NCBI GenBank assembly: GCA_963573385.1
Contig: CAUYLG010065633.1
Location: 33,993 to 97,992, forward strand
Direction of reading: 5' to 3'
From: Cacajao melanocephalus
Taxonomy: Eukaryota > Chordata > Mammalia > Primates > Pitheciidae
Length of the DNA: 64,000 nucleotides
Shown here piece after piece: positions 1 to 14,810 of the stretch (positions are counted from its first letter, which is position 1; each line of letters begins with the position of its first letter). The notes below the pieces were generated by a model. The model had not been told where the DNA came from, did not search any database, and saw only the letters and a program-made list of their open reading frames with translations. A program made the position numbers and the translations under genes.

Positions 1-1090
1 ATAGTGGTTTATCTATTTTGTTGATCTTTTCAAAAAAAACAGCTCCTGGATTCATTGATTTTTTTTTTTTTAAGGGGTTTTCATGTCTCTACCTCCTTCA
101 GTTCTGCTCTGATCTTAGTTATTTCTTGTCTTCTGCTAGCTTTTGAATTTGTTTGCTCTTGCTTCTTTAGTTCTTTTAATTGTGATGTTAGGGTGTCAGT
201 TTTAGATTTTTCCTGCTTTCTCTTGTGGGCATTTAGTGCTATAAATTTCTCTCTTAACACTAGTTTAGCTGTGTCTCAGAGATTCTGTTATGTTGTGTCT
301 TTGTTCTTATTGGTTTCAAAGAACTTATTTCTGCCTTAATGTTGTTATTTACCAATAGTCATTCAGGAGCAGGTTGTTTAGTTTCCATGTAGTTGTGTGG
401 TTTTGAGTGAGTTTCTTAATCCTGAGTTCTAATTTGATTGACTGTTTGTTATGATTTCCATTCTTTTGCATTTGCTGAGGAGTGTTTTATTTCCAATTAT
501 GTGGTCAATTTTAGAATAAGTGCAATGTGGTGCTGTTGATTTGGAGTGAAGAGTTCTGTAGATGTCTGTTAGGTCTGCTTGGTCCAGAGCTGAGTTTAAG
601 TCCTGAATATCCTTGTTAATTTTCTGTCTCATTGATCTGTCTAATATTGACAGTGGGGTGTTAAAGTCTCCCAATATTATTGTGTGGGAGTCCAAGACTC
701 TTTGTAGGTCTCTAAGAACTTGCTTTATGAATCTGGGTGCTCATGTATTGGGTGAATATATATTTAGGATAGTTAGTTCTTGTTGCATTGATCCCTTTAC
801 CATTATGTAATGCCTTTCTTTGTCTCTTTGGAACTTTGTTGGTTTAAAGTCTGTTTTATCAGAGACTAGGATTGCAACTCTGCTTTTTTTTGCTTTCCAT
901 TTGCTTGGTAAATCTTCCTCCATTTCTTTATTTTGAGCCTAGGTATGTCTTTGTGCATGAGATGGGTCTCCTGAATACAGCACACTGACAGGTCTTGACT
1001 CTTTATCCAATTTGCCAGTGTGTGTCTTAATTAGGGCATTTAGCCCATTTACATTTAAGGTTAATATTGTTATGTGTGAATCTGATCCTG
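1..1090 (-). pseudogene. L1 ORF2 remnant (endonuclease domain)
   Basis: Minus-strand translation shows fragments of the apurinic-type endonuclease at the N terminus of L1 ORF2p, among them ILGDFNTPLS and SKIDHIIG, which hold catalytic Asp/Asn and Asp-His positions of the family. The open frame is interrupted by stops (fragments at 429-695 and 741-923). The reverse transcriptase part is outside the window. Confidence 0.85.
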
Positions 1091-1174
1091 TCATTATGAT
1101 GCTAGCTGGTTATTTTGTCCATTAGTCGATGCAGTTTCTTCTAGTGTCAGTAGTCTTTACAATTTGGTATGTTT

Positions 1175-2169
1175 TTGCAGTGGCTGCTACTGGTTGCTTC
1201 TTTCCATGCGTAGTGCTTTCTTTAGGAGCTTGTGTAAGGCAGGCCTGGTGGTGACAACATCTCTCAGCATTTGCTTATCTGTAAAGGATTTTCTTTCTTC
1301 TTCACTTATGAAGCTTAATTGGCTGGATATGAAATTCTGGGTTGAAAATTCTTTAAGAACGTTGAATATTGACACCCACTGTCTTTGGCTTGAAGGGTTT
1401 TTGCAGAGAGATTCGCTGTTGGTCTGATGGGCTTCCCTTTGTGGGTCACCCAGCCTTCTCTGGCTGCCCTTAACATTTTTTCCTTCATTTCAACTTTGGC
1501 GAATCTGATTATGTGTCTTGGGGTTGCTCTTCTTGAGGAGTGTCTTTGTGATGTTCTCTGTGTTTCCAAAATTTGAATATTGGCCTGTCTTGCTAGGTTG
1601 GGGAAGTTCTCCTGGATAATATCCTGAAGAGTGTTTTCCAACTTGGTTCCATTCTTCCCGTTGCTTTCAGGTACACTAATCAAATGTAGGTTTGGTGTTT
1701 TCACATAGTCCCATATTTCTTGGAGGCTTTATTTGTTCCTTTTCATTCTTTTTTCTCTAGTCTTGTCTTCATGCATTATTTCACTAAGTTGATCTTCGGC
1801 CTCTGATATCCTTTCTTCCACTTGATCAATTTGGCTGTTAATACTTGTGCTTCACGAAGTTCTTGTGCTGTTTTTCAGCTCCATCAGGTCATTTATGTTA
1901 TTTTCTAAACTGTTTATTCTAGTTAGGAATTCCTCTAAAATTCCTCTAATGTTTTTTTAAGGTTCTTAGGTTCCTTGCATTGGGGTAGAACATGCTCCTT
2001 TAGCTTGGAGGAGTTTGTTATTACCAACCTTCTGAAGCCTCCTTCTGTCAGTTCACCAAACTCATTCTCTGTCCAGTTTTGTTCCCTTGCTGGCAAAGAG
2101 TTGTGATCCTTTGGAGGAAAAGAGGCATTCTGATTTTTGGAATTTTCAGCCTTTTTGTGCTGGTTTCTG

Positions 2170-2170
<1 letters not shown>
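1175..2170 (-). pseudogene. L1 ORF1 remnant (RNA-binding chaperone of L1)
   Basis: The longest open stretch is 129 codons (1315-1704, minus strand) with LENTLQDIIQENFPNLARQ and RRATPRHII, hallmarks of the L1 ORF1p RNA-recognition region. The C-terminal part continues in another frame (1187-1375, with FTDKQMLRDVVTTRPAL), showing a frameshift near 1320-1370. The start region near 2170 has lost a clear ATG. In an active L1 this protein coats the L1 RNA; here it is not translatable as a whole. Confidence 0.85.
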
Positions 2171-2901
<731 letters not shown>

Positions 2902-2954
2902 ACTGTGTGTACTTCAAAAAGGCTCTTGGGTCTTTGGAGAACTTTGGGGGAGTT

Positions 2955-2978
2955 TTTGTTTGTTTGTTTGTTTGTTTT
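2955..2978. repeat. (TTTG)n microsatellite
   Basis: About five TTTG units in unique sequence downstream of an Alu. Confidence 0.8.
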
Positions 2979-3329
2979 TGGCTTTCTATGACTAGGATTC
3001 TCTTCTTAGTCTCTCTCCTGGCACTTTGCAGGCAAGGTAGTTGGTGATCTGCATTATAAAGGGAGCCACCAGTAAAGTCAGAAATGTGTCAAAGAAGAAG
3101 GCTCATTGTTGTCCCTTTATTTAAATGATCACAATCATTGGCACATAATAGGTATTCTCTCTTGGGCTCAAGATTACTAATCTTCTCAATCCTCTGTCTG
3201 TGTTTATTTTTTATGTGCTCTGTCTGCCAAAGGAGGAGAGTAGTGTTTTGAAGTCCTTCACCACAGTTGTGGTTTTGGCGAGGTTCTCCTCATACTTCTC
3301 ACAGCTCTGGGCTTAAAGAAAACAACAAT

Positions 3330-3622
3330 GGTCCGGTACAGTGGCTTACGCCTGTAATCCCAGCACTTTGGGAGGCCAAGGCAGGTGGATTACCTGAGGT
3401 CAGGAGTTCAAGACCAGCCTGGCCAACATGGTGAAACCCTGTCTCTACTAAAAATAGAAAAATTAGCTGGGCGTGGTGGTGCATGCCTGTAATCCCAGCT
3501 ACTTGGCGGCTGAGGCACAGGAATTCCTTGAACCCAGGAGGCGAAGGTTGCAGTGAGCCGAGATCGCACCACTGCACCAGAGCGATACCCTTCTCAAAAC
3601 TACCAAACAAAAAAAGAAAACA
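3330..3622 (+). repeat. Alu, sense
   Basis: Full dimer shape with AGCACTTTGGGAGG and an A-rich tail; the stretch after CACTGCAC is slightly shortened. A similar A-rich direct repeat occurs on both sides. Confidence 0.95.
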
Positions 3623-3970
3623 ATAACAATAAACTTTAAAAATTTTGAAATAATTTTAGACTTAGATAAAATTTACAAAAAAAGTACAAAGAATTTCTGC
3701 AGTCTCTACCCAGATTGCTCAAAAGTTATTAATCATATTTTACTGTATGCTTCTATTTATTGTCTGTATGTATCCATATTATTATTTTCTTAATCATTTA
3801 AAGTAAGTTGTATACCCGATGCCCCCTTACATCCCTTCAATGTGTGATTCCTAAAAAGGACATTCTCTATTACCAATACCCTTATTAAGATGATGAAATT
3901 ATCATTGTTACAGTATTGTTAGGTAATCCACACACCTTATTCGTGTTGTCCCACTAATTTCCTTTGTAGC

Positions 3971-4628
3971 TGCTATGGTCTCAGTGTTCGTGTTCTCCCA
4001 AAATTCATGTTGAAACCTAATCACCAATGCAATGGTATTAAGAGGTGGGGCTTTTGGGGGGTGATTAGGTCATGGGGGCAGAGCCCTTATAAATGGAATT
4101 AGTTCCCTTATAAAAGAGGATTGAGGGAGCTTGTTCTTTTGTCTGCCTTGTAAGAACACATAGCAGGTGCCATTTATGAAGAGCAGGTCCTCACCAGACA
4201 CACCGATCTTGGACTTCCCACCTTCCAGAACTGTGAGAAATAAATTTCTGGTGTATAAACTATCCAGGTCTGGTGTGGTGGCTCATACCTGTAACTTCAG
4301 CAATTTGGGAGGCTGAGGTGGGAGGATTGCTTGAAGCCAGGAGTTCAGGACCAGCCTAGGCAACATAATGTGACCCCATCTCTAAAGAGAATTAAAAATT
4401 TAGCTGGGCATGGTGGCCTTTGCCTGTAATCCTAGCTATTGGGGTTGGGTGTGTTGGTAGTGCTGAGGTGGGAGGATTACTTGTGCCTAGGAGTTCAAGG
4501 ATGCAGTGAGCTATGATTGTGCCACTTCACTCCAGCCTGGGCAGCTGAGCAACATCCTGGCTCTTAAAAAAAAAAAAATTACCTAGTCTAAGGTATTTTG
4601 TTATAGCAGCCCAAATGGACTAAGACCA
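3971..4628 (+). mobile_element. MaLR-type solitary LTR (MLT1-like), interrupted by Alu
   Basis: Begins TGCTATGG and contains AAATTCATGTTGAAACCTAA and the polyadenylation-type stretch GAGAAATAAATTTCTG. It ends with the typical TTATAGCAGCCCAAATGG and ACTAAGACCA. The Alu at 4267-4578 lies inside. The family name is from memory and the subfamily uncertain. No coding interior is present. Confidence 0.7.
4267..4578 (+). repeat. AluJ-type, sense, inside the LTR
   Basis: Diverged Alu dimer (GGTCTGGTGTGGTGGCTCA start) with a 13-A tail. LTR sequence resumes directly after it. Confidence 0.92.
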
Positions 4629-5480
4629 TACCAGAAGAAAAAATTATTTTCTGATCTAGTATCCAATCCAGGATCACACATTTGTCATGTCTTTCTGGTC
4701 TTCAACCTGAGGCAATTCTTCATTTCTTGTCCATTGAGAGTTGTTTTTGAAGGGAACAGGCCAGTTTTTTTGTAGGATTTTTCTTATGTTTGCTTTGTCT
4801 CATGTTTTGTTGTGATAGATTCAGGTTGTGCACATTTGGCTGGAATATCACAGAAGGGTGGTTGTGTCCTCCTCAGTGCATCATATCAGAAGCCACATTC
4901 TGTCTGTTTGTTCCATTACTGTGATTTTCACTATGATCACTTAAGGCGGTGCCTGCCAGGATTTCTTTACTATTTTTTGCTTTGAAATGAATAAATATCT
5001 TTTGGGGAAATATGTTAAGACTATATACATATTTTCTACTCATTAAGCTTTCACCAGCTAGTTTTAACATTCATTTGTCATTTTTGTCTGAAATAGCCAA
5101 TGCCAAATTTTAACTCATGGGTAGCAAGTTTTGACAGCTTGTTATTCAGCCACTTGGGGTTTGTCTTAGTTATTTTCAGCTGAGATGTACAGCAGCTTTG
5201 TAGAAAAGGGCAGCTAGATCTCAGCATTGGTCCAAAGACATGGGTGCTTCACATTTCTGTTCCAGCTCCTTGGACAGGACCTGGGTGGGTCAAGTTCTAC
5301 CCATGCTGGATAGGGCACCCTGTCTCTGCCTGTCTGCTCTCCTCTAGCTCTAGCACCAGTCCATCGGGGTAGCTTTGTCTGGATATTGGAAGTGTTTTTT
5401 TGTGATGTCTGACACAGATCATATCAGCTAGAATAAACCAGGCAAGGCTACATTTTTCAGAAGGGACTGTGGCATGGTAG

Positions 5481-5802
<322 letters not shown>

Positions 5803-7039
5803 AGATTTATATCTAATGGGATCAAGAGAATATTTATTTTATTGAATGGAAGATGAAGATATATTAACATGTTTACATGCTAAAGGGATAGTCAGTAGGG
5901 GAGAGATTAATGATCAGAACAGAGGGGACTATTGAGGGGGCTCCCTGAAAAGGTAGACCTAGGTAATGGGATTAGCTCTGGGCAAGAGAATGGACACTCA
6001 GGAAGAATTTGGAAGGAATGAAGAGAAGGGAATATTACTGTTTTTTAGGTAATGAGTAGGCAAATATTTGAAGGAGTTATTGCCTAATTGCCTCATTTTG
6101 CTTTGTGAAATAGTGAGATTATGTCCTAAGCGTCAATGGGTACAGACCTTGAGGACATGGTTGAATAGGGAAAGTGTTGTGGGAATAAGAGTGCTGCCTG
6201 GGGTTCATGAAAGGATTTCTAGGCTGCTGGTGGTGGAGATCATGAATTCTTGGTGGCCTCTGTCTGCAAGGCTCTGTTATTTCTCCAGCAGTGGCCATCA
6301 GCTCAGGTGGAGAAGCATAGGAAATAATTGGGTTGATTGGGGATAGGATTTTGCCACATACTGTGGTGGGAAGGCAAGGGAGGTAGGGGACCAGAGGGTG
6401 GGACAAGAGGGTAGGACTTTGTTTGGAGAGGTGGTTTGAGACTCCATGGTGGTCTGTACAGGACTGGGGAGGTGGGATTGGAAAGAGGGTAAAAGAGTGA
6501 AGGTCTCGAGGAGGTCAGAAAATTATTGGAGGAGGAATTAGATTCAAGATTGCTAGCAGAACAGGAATATTAGAGATTAGGGTATTGGAGTTTAGTATTT
6601 TCATCATGGGATCCTTCTGGTTGATGAGGGGCTGGCGTGGAACAGGGTGAGGTGAAGATCACTGGGTTATCAGGAAACTTGAAATTGGTGAATGGGTTAT
6701 TTATATGGATATTGACACCACCAGGTTGATGGCAGGACATTGGTGGAGGGGGGTGACAGTGTTCCAAGTGTTCAGGGAAGGGGTGAGAATTGAGCAGGAA
6801 TGAATTATTGATGCCAGATGGCATGAACATCCTTAAAATGTGGCCTTTTGGTTGCCGAGGGATCAGGGATGGTTTGCACCTGGAGGCTTGATGGAACTGG
6901 CTGTATGCAGCCTCCAAAGATGCCGTGATGCTATGGAGAGTGGAATTTGCTTAGATTTCCAAAGAAAAGTTGGTCCTTGGGTCTTTGCTTGTATTTCTTC
7001 TTCCTGTAGCTCCCCCGCCTACCTTCTCTACCTGGCTAA
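5803..7039. other. Intronic stretch without recognised gene
   Basis: Purine-rich on the + strand with many GGAGG and GGTGG runs. It may be a decayed dispersed repeat, but I cannot name it. Short open frames here have no recognisable protein character. Confidence 0.4.
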
Positions 7040-7290
7040 CTCCCGCTGGCCCTTTAAGAATGAGTTCTGAATCACCTCTTCCAGGAAATCTTTCTTGAAC
7101 CCTCTGATCTGTCTGTCCCTATTACTCTTTGTGCTTATCTTTAACTTAGCAGGTATCATACCATGTCATCACTGTCTGATGTCCTTCCCTCCCCTGGACC
7201 ATAACTTCCTTGATGAAGGCAGGGACTATACCTTTGCATCCCTGGCACAGTACCTCTTATTTATTTGGTTGAACTGTATGAAATTGCCAT
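7040..7290 (+). repeat. L2 LINE fragment
   Basis: Shows the L2 3' pattern: CTTTCTTGAACCCTC, then GATGAAGGCAGGGACTATAC, then a GGCACAGTA box. Confidence 0.7.
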
Positions 7291-7299
7291 TTATGAAGT

Positions 7300-8820
7300 A
7301 AATTTGCTCTAGTTTGTAATTTCTCTCCTTAGTAGGTGACTTTCTTTTGTCAGCTCATCTTGAATCTTTTTCTGAAGTTACAAGCCCCTTTCGTAATTTG
7401 GCCTTAGCCAAGTTCCATGCAGGTTGTTTCTCTCTTAGTGACCAACTGATTTCTCTGTGGGCCAGTCAGTCTTTCATCTTGCTTAGGCTTTTTTTTTTTA
7501 GTTTATACCTTCTATTATTCCTACTGCTTAGACTTTGTTACTCTGCTTCTAGTGTGTCTCGTGCTGGTGTTTGTGGTGGTTGTCCTTTTGAACAGTAGCT
7601 TTAGCTTACCAATGCTTCAGATACAGTTTTTCAGGAACTCAGTGATCTTGTGCGTTACACATTAAAGAGTGCATTGAACAACAGCATATCCAGATTAAAA
7701 ACAAACAAATCGGATTTATCTGGTGTTCTTCCATTATGGGTTGGGGTAGACATACTGTGTATAAATCAGATAAATCTTTTCTTTCACTGTCTCAGACTCA
7801 GAGTTGTTTGTTCTTGCTTTTGTGGTCACCAAGAATGTAATATCACTATGCTCTTCACATCCCAAGGCCACTGTAAATCCTGGATCAGACCTGTGTTTTT
7901 TTGAGGCTACCTGAATTCTGACTTGAGGCTCCCCCAGCCCCTGCTACCACTACCCCTTTGAACTGGACTCCTTTCCTTTTAAGGGGCACTCCCTTGAAGC
8001 CAGTTCCCTGAGATGACCTACTTTTTTGAGGTGCTTAAAGAGCTTCCCCTGCCTTTGGGAGGTTTCCTCAGTGCCCTAATTCCCAGTATTATTTCTTCCT
8101 GGGAGTCCTGTTCTATTCAGGAATTTCCAGTTTTTTCCAGAGGATGGGTGAGGGGTGTGGGGGCAGGCAGTACTATGTTATTAGCATAAATAGTGACATT
8201 TAAAGCAAGAAACCCAAAGCCCAGCTAACAAATTACATTTAAATTCTACTGGACACTCTCCACCTACCAGAAATGTTTCTTATCATCCCCCACTCCCCCC
8301 TTTTTAGACTGCTAATCCTTAACGGATTTATCTGAGTTTATATTTAGATGAAAGTTATTCATTAACCGAAAAGTCTGAAACTGTCGACAGGGCTGACAGT
8401 GTTGAAGCGGATAGAGGTACGTAGGCAACCTTTAGACCAAAAAGTATTTGTGAGGCACTTTGGAGGCTTTAAGTGTCTGTTTTGGCAGAGACATCAGATC
8501 ATCCTTAGGAAGCCAGGAACATCTTGAGACTCGGGCTAGAACAATGTGGCCCACCTTTGAGCTTCAAGGTTTGGTCCCAGTGAGTCTCAAGCCTTTCTGA
8601 CGCTGACCCATATATATAGGGCAAAACACCCTGCAGCCTACTTTACCCCACTACACCCATCCCATCCATCCTAGTTGCAAAAATTTCTACTTGTCTGAAT
8701 ATGCACAGTTTCAGTGGGAACTCAACCGCTGAGTGCCAGGCTGCAAATATGGAATTAGTGACCTCTGAACCCATGTTTGTCAAACTGCCTACTAATGGGT
8801 CATGACATCAGTTTAGCAGC
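7300..8820. other. Intronic stretch without recognised feature
   Basis: Unique-looking sequence. No splice-bounded exon, RNA gene or repeat was recognised. Confidence 0.4.
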
Positions 8821-9250
8821 TTATGCCTAGCACTGTTGTTCCAGTTAAATTGCTGTGAAACAAACCATTCCAAACTTAGTGACATTAAACAGTAACCATT
8901 TTATTATGCTCATGGATTCTGTGGGTCAGGAATTGGACAGGGTACAATGGGAGGGTGGCTTGTCTTTGTTCCATGATGGCTGGGGGTTGGGATCATTTGG
9001 AGGCTCCTTTACTCCACATCTGTTGCCTGGGCTGGGGTGCCTTGAAGGCTAGTGGAATCAACTGGGACCAATGACCATAGCACCTATATGTAACTCTCCC
9101 TGTGGTCTCGGCTTCTCACAGTGGTGGTGGCTGGGTTCTAAGAGGTTCCCCAGAGGAAGCATCTAGAGAGCCAGTGTTCCAAGAGAACAAGGACATTAAT
9201 AACCTTGCCTCTGAAGTCACATGGCATCACTTCTGCTGTTCTGGATTTTT
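8820..9250. repeat. Old dispersed repeat, family uncertain
   Basis: Contains the widespread pattern of a 'CCAAACTTAGTGACATTAAA' block followed by TTCTGTGGGTCAGGAATT, which I know from ancient mammalian medium-reiteration repeats. Confidence 0.45.
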
Positions 9251-9399
9251 GGACGCCATCTCGAGCCTGCCCAGACTCAAGGGGAGTGGAGATGAAGAGA
9301 TGGGAGATCTATATCCCCATCTCTCAATGGGTAGAGGGTCAAAAGATTTCTGGCTGTTTGTAAAACTACTACAACTTCATTTTAAAACAAGATAGCCCA

Positions 9400-9473
9400 A
9401 AAGTTTGAGGCTGCAGTGAACTGTGGTCGTACCATTGCATTCTAGCCTGGCCATGTCTCTTAAAAAAAAAAAA
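9400..9473 (+). repeat. Alu fragment (3' end of a monomer)
   Basis: GAGGCTGCAGTGAACTGTGG, a diverged TCTAGCCTGG and an A-rich tail; only the last part of a monomer remains. Confidence 0.75.
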
Positions 9474-9479
9474 CTAAAT

Positions 9480-10440
9480 AAATATAAAAAGTAAAACAAT
9501 ATAGAAAAAAAAATTTAAAAAATAAAACAAGATATTATATAGAATAACAGAGTGCCTCATGTAGTCAAAAAAGGCATTGTGAAACTTGTGTTTCAGTTAT
9601 GTGTGTCTGTGTGTTCTGGTTTATGGGGTAATGTTTTTCTTTCTGTGGTCTACAAAAACATTTTTTAAAACACTGCTTAACTGTAGTAACATCTAATTTG
9701 GTTTATGAATGCCAAATTTTATCTCATAATACCTCAGTTAATAGGTTACTACTGTGTGGTTCTTTGTTATAAAGATGAAAACCTAAGAAATTGATTGTCC
9801 TTTGCCTGTAAGAACACAAAGTCCTTTTGGGACCTGTTTTCTTTGCCCTTCAGGACTCCCTGAAGTTCCTGTTGGACTCCGGACTAGACTTGGAGAGTCA
9901 ATGTATTGCAGAATGGGCTGTGGTCTGGGCCAGCAGTCAAAACTTCCTTAAAATTTTAGTCTAGTCTTTGCCAGTCAGTTTCCTAGAGTAGCAAACAAAT
10001 GTGAAATGAAGAGGACATACTTCTTTTTAGAGACAGTCAGAAAATATTTAAACATCTGGAAGCTGAAGGACTGTTCCTAATAATAGAGAGACAGCTACCC
10101 TGCCTGAGCAAGGTGGCGTCTGTGGCAAAACAATCTCAGGAAAGGCTTTCTACCTTCGGTGTTGAAATCACAAGGAAATACCAGGATTGGGGTCTGCTAG
10201 AGAAGACAAGTTATAGGCATTGCCAAAATAGTCTGCCTTCCTCCTCTTGCTGTGATTTACACTGCGTTTAGTTACTCCTGCCCTTTCAAGGAAATGTACA
10301 AAGATGTTTGAGCAATGGCATTCACTGTCACCCTATAAAACATTGCATTGCAAAACAGTTTTTATGGAATAGCGCCATTAAATTATAGATTTTGCTCACA
10401 TATTTTAGAAAATTTACACAATTCTGTGCTTTTGTTTCTT
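9480..10440. other. Intronic stretch without recognised feature
   Basis: AT-rich unique sequence in which I see no gene or repeat that I can name. Confidence 0.4.
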
Positions 10441-11390
10441 ATTAAAATGATACGTTTACTCTAGAAAACTAGAAAATACAGATGAGCAAAATTAAAATCC
10501 TGTTATTTTACCATGTAAAGACGGTATTATTTACCACTGATTTTTTTAATTGCATATTCTTTCTGTCATTTTTCTGATATGTATACATTTTAAAAAACAA
10601 GTGATGAGCTATTACAGTACACTGTTCTGAAACCTACTTTTTAAACTTAGATGAACACATTCCATGTCAATTAATGTACTTCTGTTATTATAAAAACTTC
10701 ATTGTTACATTGTATAGAAATAGTATTTGAACACAACATTGCTGACAACATTTAACTGTAGTAAATGATGCTGTGGTGAACATCTATTAATATATAACTA
10801 AATCTTTTTTTCTAATCATGATTCTTAAAATTTTTAAAAATCTTTTTTGAATATATATGTACATGGTACACAATGTTATGATTTTTCCTTAGGAGATACT
10901 CGTGTAATTTCATCTGCTAAATCACAGAGCATGAACCTATTTTATTTATTTATTTTTTAATTTTGTTAGGACAGGGTCTTGCTCTTATCGCTCAGGCTAG
11001 AGTACAGTGGTGTGATCATAGCTCACTGCAACCTGGAACTCTTGGGCTCAAATGATCCTCCCTCCTTAGCCTCCCAAGTAGCTGGGACTACAGGTGTGTG
11101 CCAGCATGCCTGGCTAATTATTTTATTTTTCATAGACACAAGATCTTGCTTTGTTGCCCAGGTAGGTCTTGAGCTCCTGGCCTCAAGTGATCCTCCCTCC
11201 TCAGCCTTGCAAAGTGCTGGGATGACAGATGTGAGCCACCACGCCCGCCTAGCATGGACATTTTGGAAACTTTTTGTGTGTACTGCTAAATTGTCCTTTT
11301 CAAACGTACCAGTTTATATGCCTACAAAAGTGTTACCTAGTCTTTGTATTTTGCAATTTGATAGAGAAAAAGTCATTTGCTTTCTTAGTT
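10440..11390 (-). mobile_element. Probable old L1 3' fragment, antisense, split by Alu
   Basis: Flanks of the Alu resemble antisense old L1, such as GATGCTGTGGTGAACATC before it and GCTAAATTGTCC after it. Similarity is weak. Confidence 0.4.
10941..11250 (-). repeat. AluJ-type, antisense
   Basis: CAGGGTCTTGCTC, GCTCACTGCAACC and CTCCTGGCCTCAAGTGATCC blocks with many diverged sites; ends CACGCCCGCC. Confidence 0.93.
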
Positions 11391-11439
11391 GTGTGATTTA
11401 TTTGCATTTTAACTTTGCCTTTTTTATCTCTCAAAATCT

Positions 11440-11660
11440 TGCATGTTCTTTAACCCTCATCTCAAATACCTCCTACCTGACCCCTACCTAATACCTCCCA
11501 GCACAATGAAGACTTCCCATCTGCTCTGTCTTGTGGATTCTTCTTGTCCTTTCCAATCACTTGTGGTTTACTGGAGAGCATTAAGGATTGTGTCTGACTT
11601 ACTTTTTAATCTTCTTTTGCATGCAGCATATTTTATTGCATATGTTTAAGACTCAGTAAA
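11440..11660 (+). repeat. Probable L2 fragment
   Basis: CCCTCATCTCAAATACCTCC followed downstream by a GCATTAAGGATTGTGTCTGA box and CAGTAAATATTGAGTT fits the L2 3' end. Confidence 0.55.
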
Positions 11661-11921
11661 TATTGAGTTAAATTCAAGTCCACCAAAAAGGATTGATGGC
11701 AGTACAAAGTAATCTGTTGAGAGAGAGAGAGATGTAAAGAAAAGATATGTTCATCAAGCTAAAAATCATGCATAGCTACTTTGGAGAGGGCATTTAGTAT
11801 TTCATTTAGGAATTGATTGTCATTTGCCTATAGTAACAAAAGAAAGGCCTCTCCTTTCTGAGACATTTTCATTTATAGCTAACACTTCCTTTTGGCAGCC
11901 CAGCCCTGAAATTCTTGGTTA

Positions 11922-13700
<1,779 letters not shown>

Positions 13701-13709
13701 ATTTCAACC

Positions 13710-14100
13710 ATACTTAGTTGTTTACTATTCTTGAACATGCTCAGTGGCTTCATACTTCCATGTCTTTGCACATAATATTTTCTCTTTCTAGAATGCTCAT
13801 TTCTCCCTTCTTACCTGGCAGAGCCCTACTTTTCCTTCAAGATTTAACCTCAGCAGGCATCACTCCTTTGGAAAACTTCTGTGATTTTTCCCTTTGGCAG
13901 AGTTAATCAGTCACTTTTCAGTCACACTCTGTACAAGTTTCTGTTGTTAAACATTCACAAAGTGTTGTAATTATCTGTTTATATTTTTCTATCCTTGTAT
14001 ATTTAGCTTCTGAGATGGGATTTATATTTTTATTTCTATAACATCAGTATTCAGTATAGGTTTAGTGCATAAAAGGTGCTTTATAAATTTTGAATAAATG
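13710..14100 (+). repeat. L2 LINE fragment
   Basis: The sequence runs CTTTGCACATAATATTTTCTC, then a TTCAAGATTTAACCTCAGC block, then TGAATAAATGAAAA at the end, matching the L2 3' region. Confidence 0.7.
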
Positions 14101-14619
14101 AAAATTTTGCATCTAAACCTGCTGATTAATATCAATTTCATATCCTTGTAAGAAATCTGTATATATTAAAAGATTATAAATTATAAAATACACAAGCTAC
14201 TATGTTATCTAAAACTGAACTTGCTAGCCCATCATCACATTTCTTCTTTGGCAGACTAGACTGAGGCCTGGAGTGGATAGTGACTAGCTTAGGCCACATC
14301 ATGATGAGAGGCAGACGTGGAACTAGACTTCTATATATTTTCCTCTCACATAGCTTGTCTTCTAGTTTGTATAACACCACCTACCAGATAGGTGAGGGAG
14401 ATTTGGGATTAGCATCATCTATGTGTCATCAAAAACTCCTCCATTGCTCTCTTTGCCTGTATGCTTTTGTTCACGGGGACCTTCCTCTGCCTCTCTGCTT
14501 GCCTGAGTCCCGCCCTGCTGCTCCAGACCTAGTCTGATGCTTGCCTTTTCTGACTGTCTCAGTCAGAATCACTTACACTGTCTTCTGAGTTTGCATAGCT
14601 GTTTATAGCACATGTGGCA

Positions 14620-14810
14620 GTACCATGCAGTAACTGAGTACAGCCCTTGGTCCACAACCCTGCTTCCTAGCTGTGTGACTGACAAGTAGATTAACCTCTC
14701 TGAGTCTGTTTCCAAATCTATAATTAGTAATAATAATAACACTTCCTACTTTATAGAGTTGATGTGAGGATTAAGATGTTCTCTGGTACATAGTAAACAT
14801 CCAAATGTTA
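14620..14810 (+). repeat. MIR SINE
   Basis: Contains TAGCTGTGTGACTGAC, AACCTCTCTGAGTCTG and GATGTGAGGATTAA, the MIR core order. Confidence 0.8.

Larger units (their letters stand above)
3633..5130. mobile_element. Old L1 (L1M) 3' UTR fragment, interrupted
   Basis: The two flanks (about 3633-3965 and 4629-5130) resemble the 3' UTR of ancient L1M elements, for example CTCAGTGCATCATATCAG and AATAAATATCTTTTGGGG. An LTR with its own Alu splits it. Confidence 0.6.

Noticed and set aside
1187..1704. L1 ORF1 as a working gene
   Set aside because: The frame is split, its start is lost and ORF2 carries stops, so it is annotated as a remnant only.
3971..4628. Intact endogenous retrovirus
   Set aside because: Only a solitary MaLR-type LTR is present; no gag, pol or env text follows it.
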